Below, piece after piece: positions 6,242 to 9,421 of a stretch of DNA of 9,421 nt. This DNA is from JBCBKZ01 sp039026975 (GTDB lineage Bacteria; Bacteroidota; Bacteroidia; J057), in the NCBI GenBank assembly GCA_039026975.1, contig JBCCLI010000255.1, forward strand, positions 1 through 9,421, given 5' to 3'. Within the stretch, counting starts at the first letter, position 1; each line of letters opens with the position of its first letter. A program made the translations under genes and the position numbers. Under the pieces are notes generated by a model. It worked only from the letters and a program-made list of their open reading frames with translations, made no database searches and was not told the origin of the DNA.

Positions 6242-6312
6242 TGTATATATGGTTTTCACCTATGTTGAGGGTGCAATATATATACAAGGATTGGAAAGTG
6301 CGAAACAGCAGA

Positions 6313-6343
6313 AAACCCTAGCTATACTGCCGGATTAGGGTTT
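6313..6343 (-). terminator. Hairpin spanning the TPR gene stop codon, possible weak terminator
   Basis: AAACCCTA (6313-6320) and TAGGGTTT (6336-6343) form a perfect 8-bp stem with a 15-base loop. Read on the minus strand, the 3' arm runs into TTTTCTGCTGTTTC, a modest U-rich tail. The 3' arm contains the stop codon of the TPR gene (6318-6320), so ribosomes reaching the stop would melt the stem. It may reduce read-through from the TPR gene into comA. Confidence 0.4.
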
Positions 6344-7724
6344 GTACCAGCTTATCCTCTTTCAGTCTCTCCGCATAATGGAAAAGGAGGTAGTGGTTAT
6401 CAAAATCCAGAATGAGGGCATTCTCAAGATAGGTAGCGCCCTGCTCTACTTTCCCAATCATCAGGCAGTAGGCGGCACATTGGTAGAGGATAGTGGCGCG
6501 CTGGTCCACAAACTTCAGCCCTTCTTCCAGGAACATGATAGCTCCTTCCGTATTATCTTTTTCAAAGAGAAACTGAGCCCATTCTTGCCAGACAGAAATT
6601 TCAGTGGAATCTATATTTAAGGCACTGTTAAGTTGGGCGTAGGCATTTTGCTTATTACCTAACTTATATTCACATATGGCTAACGATAGGCAAATGTCTC
6701 CATTATCATCATCTATCTTAAGCGCTTTTTCATAAAAATGAATAGCTTGAATATATTTTTCACGCTTCTCCTGACAAGCTCCCATTCCTATCCAGGCATC
6801 TACATACTGATCATCCAGGAGTAATACTTTCTTATAGTATCTAAACGCTTCTCTGTACCCTTCCAGATTCTCAAAACACTCAGCAATATGGTAGAGGGTA
6901 TGTACATCTTTTTTATTGATGGCGGCTGCCTCCAGGAATACTTGTAATGCTTCTTCAAAACGGAAGGATTCCTGAAGTAGAATGCCCTTTTGGAAATAGG
7001 CAGCGTGAAAAGATTCCTGGATGATGAGGGCATAATCAAAAGCCTCAATAGCTTTTTCATAGTTCCCTAATTTTTTCAGAAGAACGCCTTGGTTATACCA
7101 CACCATGGTAGCATAGGGATTCTTTTCCAGGTAGGCTTCATATAGCTCCTTGGAATCCAGTAGCTTATCTTCAGACTCAAAAAGGAAGGCTAACTCGAAC
7201 AGGGCTTCTTCATATTCTGGCTGAAGTTCTAATGCCTTGCGGTAATACGCTTCACTTTCAGGAAGCTTATTACATATCTGTGCTATGTTTCCCATTTGTA
7301 GATATACCTCAGAGGGTTGGTCAGTATAAATAAATAGGCCTTCCAGAAGTTCTATCGCTTCTTCATACTTGTCTAGTTGGGAAAGTACCTCTGACTTAAA
7401 CCACAGGTATTCAGGCTGCATGGGGCTCAGGTACAGCGCTTGATTTATTTCTTTAAGAGAACCTGAGAAATCACTATTCTCATAGAGAAGTTTAGCATGT
7501 TTAAAGAATAGCTCGCTACTGGAGGGGTGTATTTTCACAGCCAACTCTATGAGTTGCTGGGCTTTTCTGAAGTCATTTTTAGTTAGGTAGTAGGTGAAAA
7601 TTTCATCTACCTTATTTAGATCCAGGTAATACAGTTGGCGCTGACTCAGCATCTCCTCAAACTTCCTTGCACTTTCTGAAGCACCATTTTTGCTGGAATC
7701 ATTAAAACCTGAATTATCGTGCAT
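6318..7724 (-). CDS. Cytoplasmic tetratricopeptide-repeat protein
   Basis: The protein has about 468 residues, with no signal peptide or membrane segment. After an acidic/polar N-terminus (about 1-20) and the segment KFEEMLSQRQLYYLDLNKVD, it consists almost wholly of about 12 TPR units of 34 residues. Clear examples are YYRKALELQPEYEEALFELA, YNQGVLLKKLGNYEKAIEAF, FQKGILLQESFRFEEALQVF and GACQEKREKYIQAIHFYEKA. Such proteins are protein-interaction scaffolds; no partner is evident. The N-terminal layout matches a TPR family I recall as widely conserved in Bacteroidota. The frame opens at GTG 7736 and has ATG at 7724 four codons later. I chose the ATG on start preference; no ribosome site decides it. 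It lies directly upstream of comA (76 bp to the preferred ATG), which suggests co-transcription or a linked role. Confidence 0.88.
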   Translation of the reverse strand: MHDNSGFNDSSKNGASESARKFEEMLSQRQLYYLDLNKVDEIFTYYLTKNDFRKAQQLIELAVKIHPSSSELFFKHAKLLYENSDFSGSLKEINQALYLSPMQPEYLWFKSEVLSQLDKYEEAIELLEGLFIYTDQPSEVYLQMGNIAQICNKLPESEAYYRKALELQPEYEEALFELAFLFESEDKLLDSKELYEAYLEKNPYATMVWYNQGVLLKKLGNYEKAIEAFDYALIIQESFHAAYFQKGILLQESFRFEEALQVFLEAAAINKKDVHTLYHIAECFENLEGYREAFRYYKKVLLLDDQYVDAWIGMGACQEKREKYIQAIHFYEKALKIDDDNGDICLSLAICEYKLGNKQNAYAQLNSALNIDSTEISVWQEWAQFLFEKDNTEGAIMFLEEGLKFVDQRATILYQCAAYCLMIGKVEQGATYLENALILDFDNHYLLFHYAERLKEDKLVQTLIRQYS

Positions 7725-7736
7725 GTAATCTGCCAC

Positions 7737-8045
7737 AATATTTAGAGTCTAACATGAAAATAACTAACTGGGTGTAGCTCTTGAGGAGCTTCTTTAATAA
7801 ATCCTAGATACACAATTCTATCCATAAAGCCTACTATCTTTCGCTGAACAATGTGGATTTATGGGTTTTTGACAGGACTTTTTTGAAAAACTAATCCCTA
7901 AGTGTGTATAAATATTACATCTGTTAAAATACACTCAAGCTGTTATATGTCCAATGATACTTATGAACATATACACATCATAGCGAGTGAAGTAGGTGTT
8001 GGGTATGGGCGTAGGAGACGTAGTAAAGGATTTAGAGATAAGGGA
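7737..8045. other. Gene-free intergenic stretch between two minus-strand genes
   Basis: No convincing coding frame is present. Positions 7776-7790 form AGCTC-TTGAG-GAGCT, a short stem. Positions 7944-7950 and 7967-7973 (TATATGT / ACATATA) form a 7-bp inverted repeat with a 16-base spacer in AT-rich sequence, and GTGTAT (7904-7909) can pair with ATACAC (7929-7934). The last 60 bases (about 7984-8043) are purine-rich on the plus strand with repeated GTAG/GTAGG words. The stretch should contain the TPR gene promoter and the 3' end of the 8046-8975 transcript, but neither a clear -7 box nor a terminator with a T-run was found. Confidence 0.5.
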
Positions 8046-8975
8046 TTATAAATCACTTATAAAAACCTTACCAAAGTCCAGGTTACAGATGATGGTAGTT
8101 CCTTGCTTAGGATTCTTTTTGTAGGCGCTGTTCACAAAAACACCATCCTTCACTTTCTCAAACTGCTCAGACATACTGGCAGAAGAGAAAAACCCCTTAT
8201 GTATCATGATTTTGGTTGGATGATTTTTAGATATAACCAGGTTGCAGTTCCCCACTCCTGAAGAGATAACCACATTAGCTCCAGGAACAGGTTCACAGGT
8301 ATTTCCTAGTACCACTTTAGTTTCTCCCATATCATTCTTAATACTTACTACTTCCGCTTTGGACATCTCCAGGTTTTTAATGAGAATGTCTCCGCGTATA
8401 GCATGGACATCCATCTTATTCATAAGAATGGTGTTAGGTTGGCTGTAATTGATCAGCACATCCGTGGTAGCAGAATTAACAAACAGGTTTCTAAGGGTGA
8501 GGCCTGACAAATCTAAATCGGATTTACCTGATACTAAATGTAGCCTCAGGTCTGTAGGGAAAGTAGGGTCTGGGTGAAAAAACGTTTTCAGCTTAGTATC
8601 CTCAGGTTCTTGATCCCCCCAACCTGCCAGTCGGGAAGCTACACGCTGGGTCATAGCTGCAGCCCCTACTGACTTAGCTTGCATTTCCTGAGAGGAAGTA
8701 AGCGTATGAAAGGTGTGAAAAACGTTTCCTTTATTATCCTTTTCAGAACTGATGTTAAAAGATGATCCCTCTTTATTAGAGAGAACTCTATATAAGCTTT
8801 GTCCACAAACTTCAGAGGACTGTATAGCAAACTCTCCTCCTGGTACATTCAAGTTTAGAAACTGGTGAGAGACTTCAGCTTCTGTCCATATGGTATCACA
8901 CTTCTGATACTTTTGTGCTACCAGGGAAGCCCCCATTAGCAAGAATGTACTCAATATGCCGTAAGATTTCATCAT
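8046..8975 (-). CDS. Secreted beta-rich protein, LiaF/toast-rack-like
   Basis: The 309-residue protein has a signal peptide (MMKSYGILSTFLLMGASLVAQ, cut after AQ at 20-21). Residues about 22-100 form a domain with Cys26 and Cys57 that I do not recognise. From about 145 on, the pattern of short beta strands (SGKSDLDLSGLTLRNLFVNS, TTDVLINYSQ, GDILIKNLEMS, GETKVVLGN, GVGNCNLVISK, PTKIMIHKG, and a terminal TIICNLDFGKVFIS) resembles LiaF-type and DUF2154 toast-rack domains, which are beta-helical and sit at the cell envelope. The match is by pattern, not by a signature motif. Two adjacent ATGs (8975 and 8972) make the start ambiguous by one codon. Both flanks are non-coding, so it is probably monocistronic. 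Likely periplasmic or surface located; function unknown. Confidence 0.82.
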   Translation of the reverse strand: MMKSYGILSTFLLMGASLVAQKYQKCDTIWTEAEVSHQFLNLNVPGGEFAIQSSEVCGQSLYRVLSNKEGSSFNISSEKDNKGNVFHTFHTLTSSQEMQAKSVGAAAMTQRVASRLAGWGDQEPEDTKLKTFFHPDPTFPTDLRLHLVSGKSDLDLSGLTLRNLFVNSATTDVLINYSQPNTILMNKMDVHAIRGDILIKNLEMSKAEVVSIKNDMGETKVVLGNTCEPVPGANVVISSGVGNCNLVISKNHPTKIMIHKGFFSSASMSEQFEKVKDGVFVNSAYKKNPKQGTTIICNLDFGKVFISDL

Positions 8976-9040
8976 AACGCACTCAATAATACGAATTACC
9001 CCACATTAGGTTTGGCATATAATATGATTCCTATCAGAGA

Positions 9041-9048
9041 TAAAAGTA
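9041..9048 (-). promoter_or_regulatory. Predicted -7 promoter element for the 8046-8975 gene
   Basis: The minus strand reads TACTTTTA, one base off TAnnTTTG and nearly the same as the thioesterase box (TACTTTTG). It lies 65 bases upstream of the first ATG at 8975. No -33 element is seen at the normal distance. Confidence 0.33.
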
Positions 9049-9364
9049 ACACAAATATTAGTTTTAGTAAATATTTACCCCTATTCCTTGAACCATATGA
9101 TAGTTTCCAGTATGTATAAACGATAGGATTACCTATGGGTTAGGAATAACGTGGTATACAGGCATTATTAGCCTAGGTCCTATTTGAAACAGATAATTCC
9201 CTAACAAAAAAGCTGGATTGAGGATTCTGTTAAGCCCATTATTTGAATAATAGTAAGTTATTATAAAGCCACTTAGAGTAGCTATCTTCCTTTATTTAAC
9301 ATTTATAATGAGAATCAGCGATTCAAACTTAAGCTTAATAGACGGCTGAGAATTGAATTATTAG

Positions 9365-9372
9365 TACCTTTA
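9365..9372 (+). promoter_or_regulatory. Predicted -7 box for the gene at the right edge, leaderless geometry
   Basis: TACCTTTA fits TAnnTTTG with one mismatch and is followed by four bases (AAAC) and then ATG at 9377. Box sequence and spacing match the aroQ promoter, which supports both the box and the start codon. Confidence 0.42.
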
Positions 9373-9376
9373 AAAC

Positions 9377-9421
9377 ATGGGAGAACCCCTTCATTATATA
9401 GAGCCTTTTTACGGATGGTTG
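9377..9421 (+). CDS. N-terminus of a hypothetical protein running off the right edge
   Basis: ATG at 9377 opens a frame of 15 codons (MGEPLHYIEPFYGWL) that is still open at the last base. The support is the well-placed -7 box four bases upstream and the aromatic-rich YIEPFYGW string. I recall a conserved Bacteroidota hypothetical family that begins with a similar YIEPYYNW segment; this is memory only and unchecked. No function can be assigned from 15 residues. Confidence 0.5.
   Translation, partial: MGEPLHYIEPFYGWL

Larger units (their letters stand above)
8976..9376. other. Gene-free divergent intergenic region of about 400 bp
   Basis: This AT-rich region separates two divergent genes and should hold both promoters. 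Short inverted repeats occur at 9123-9136 (ATAGG-ATTA-CCTAT) and 9160-9174 (AGGC-ATTATTA-GCCT). A wider near-match pairs GTTAGGAAT (9139-9147) with ATTCCCTAAC (9196-9205), with one bulged G, and is followed by a run of six A. Together these could be a structured RNA or operator region, or chance. A 31-codon open frame at 9024-9119 has no supporting signal. No tRNA or known riboswitch pattern was recognised. Confidence 0.5.

Noticed and set aside
6241..6259. GTG at 6259 as the comA start
   Set aside because: The in-frame ATG at 6241 gives the usual short family N-terminus before KPRNSGLTMV; the extra six residues add nothing conserved.
6342..6620. Plus-strand open frame opposite the TPR gene 3' end
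   Set aside because: The opposite strand encodes clear TPR repeats with consistent periodicity; this frame shows no domain.
7861..7895. Possible terminator at the T-run and A-run GACTTTTTTGAAAAACT
   Set aside because: The arms are not true reverse complements beyond a few A/T pairs, and the stem would have almost no GC.
9024..9119. 31-codon plus-strand open frame in the right intergenic region
   Set aside because: No promoter box or ribosome site, ordinary chance length for AT-rich DNA, and no recognisable motif; a small peptide cannot be excluded but is not supported.
1..9421. Mobile element, prophage, CRISPR array or defence island
   Set aside because: No transposase, integrase, regularly spaced repeats, restriction or nuclease motifs, or tRNA attachment site were seen on either strand.

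Overview
The window looks like chromosomal DNA from a member of the Bacteroidota, probably a Cytophagia/Saprospiria-type marine or environmental lineage. Four things point that way: a C-terminal type IX secretion (T9SS) sorting domain with a YPNP motif; signal peptides ending in AQ or Q; no Shine-Dalgarno sequence in front of any start codon; and several TAnnTTTG/A-type -7 promoter boxes. The rank below phylum is a guess. No insertion sequence, integrase, CRISPR array, tRNA or rRNA was seen, so this looks like ordinary core plus lineage-specific chromosome.

Layout. Positions 1-630 hold the 3' end of a secreted T9SS cargo protein, followed by a strong hairpin (640-669). Positions 699-2150 encode a large surface lipoprotein with Fn3/Ig-like modules and a C-terminal Rossmann-like region. 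It converges on, and overlaps by 11 bp, a minus-strand acyl-ACP thioesterase (2140-2883). A divergent promoter region then leads to a secreted Big_5/Fn3-like protein (3019-4065) and a small, very basic R/G/N/Y-rich secreted protein of the DUF6515 type (4263-4871), closed by a perfect 11-bp hairpin. aroQ (5002-5424) encodes type II 3-dehydroquinate dehydratase. A perfect 12-bp palindrome separates it from the convergent minus-strand pair: a TPR protein (6318-7724) followed by a ComA-like phosphosulfolactate synthase (5477-6241). After a gene-free 309-bp gap comes a minus-strand secreted beta-rich protein with LiaF/toast-rack-like character (8046-8975). A gene-free stretch of about 400 bp follows, and then the first 15 codons of a plus-strand gene that runs off the end.

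How the genes fit together. Two kinds of gene are interleaved. One is cytoplasmic metabolism: aroQ (shikimate pathway), ComA (PEP plus sulfite to phosphosulfolactate in characterised relatives), acyl-ACP thioesterase (free fatty acid release) and a TPR scaffold. The other is envelope or secreted proteins: T9SS cargo, lipoprotein, Big_5 protein, DUF6515 protein and LiaF-like protein. Both aroQ and ComA draw on PEP-linked metabolism. ComA without its usual partner genes in view is the most biologically open item here, because many Bacteroidota make sulfonate-containing lipids. No obviously new defence or mobile system is present. The best leads are the ComA/TPR pair, the basic RG-rich protein, the two leaderless-type promoters with identical geometry, and the perfect palindromes between genes.
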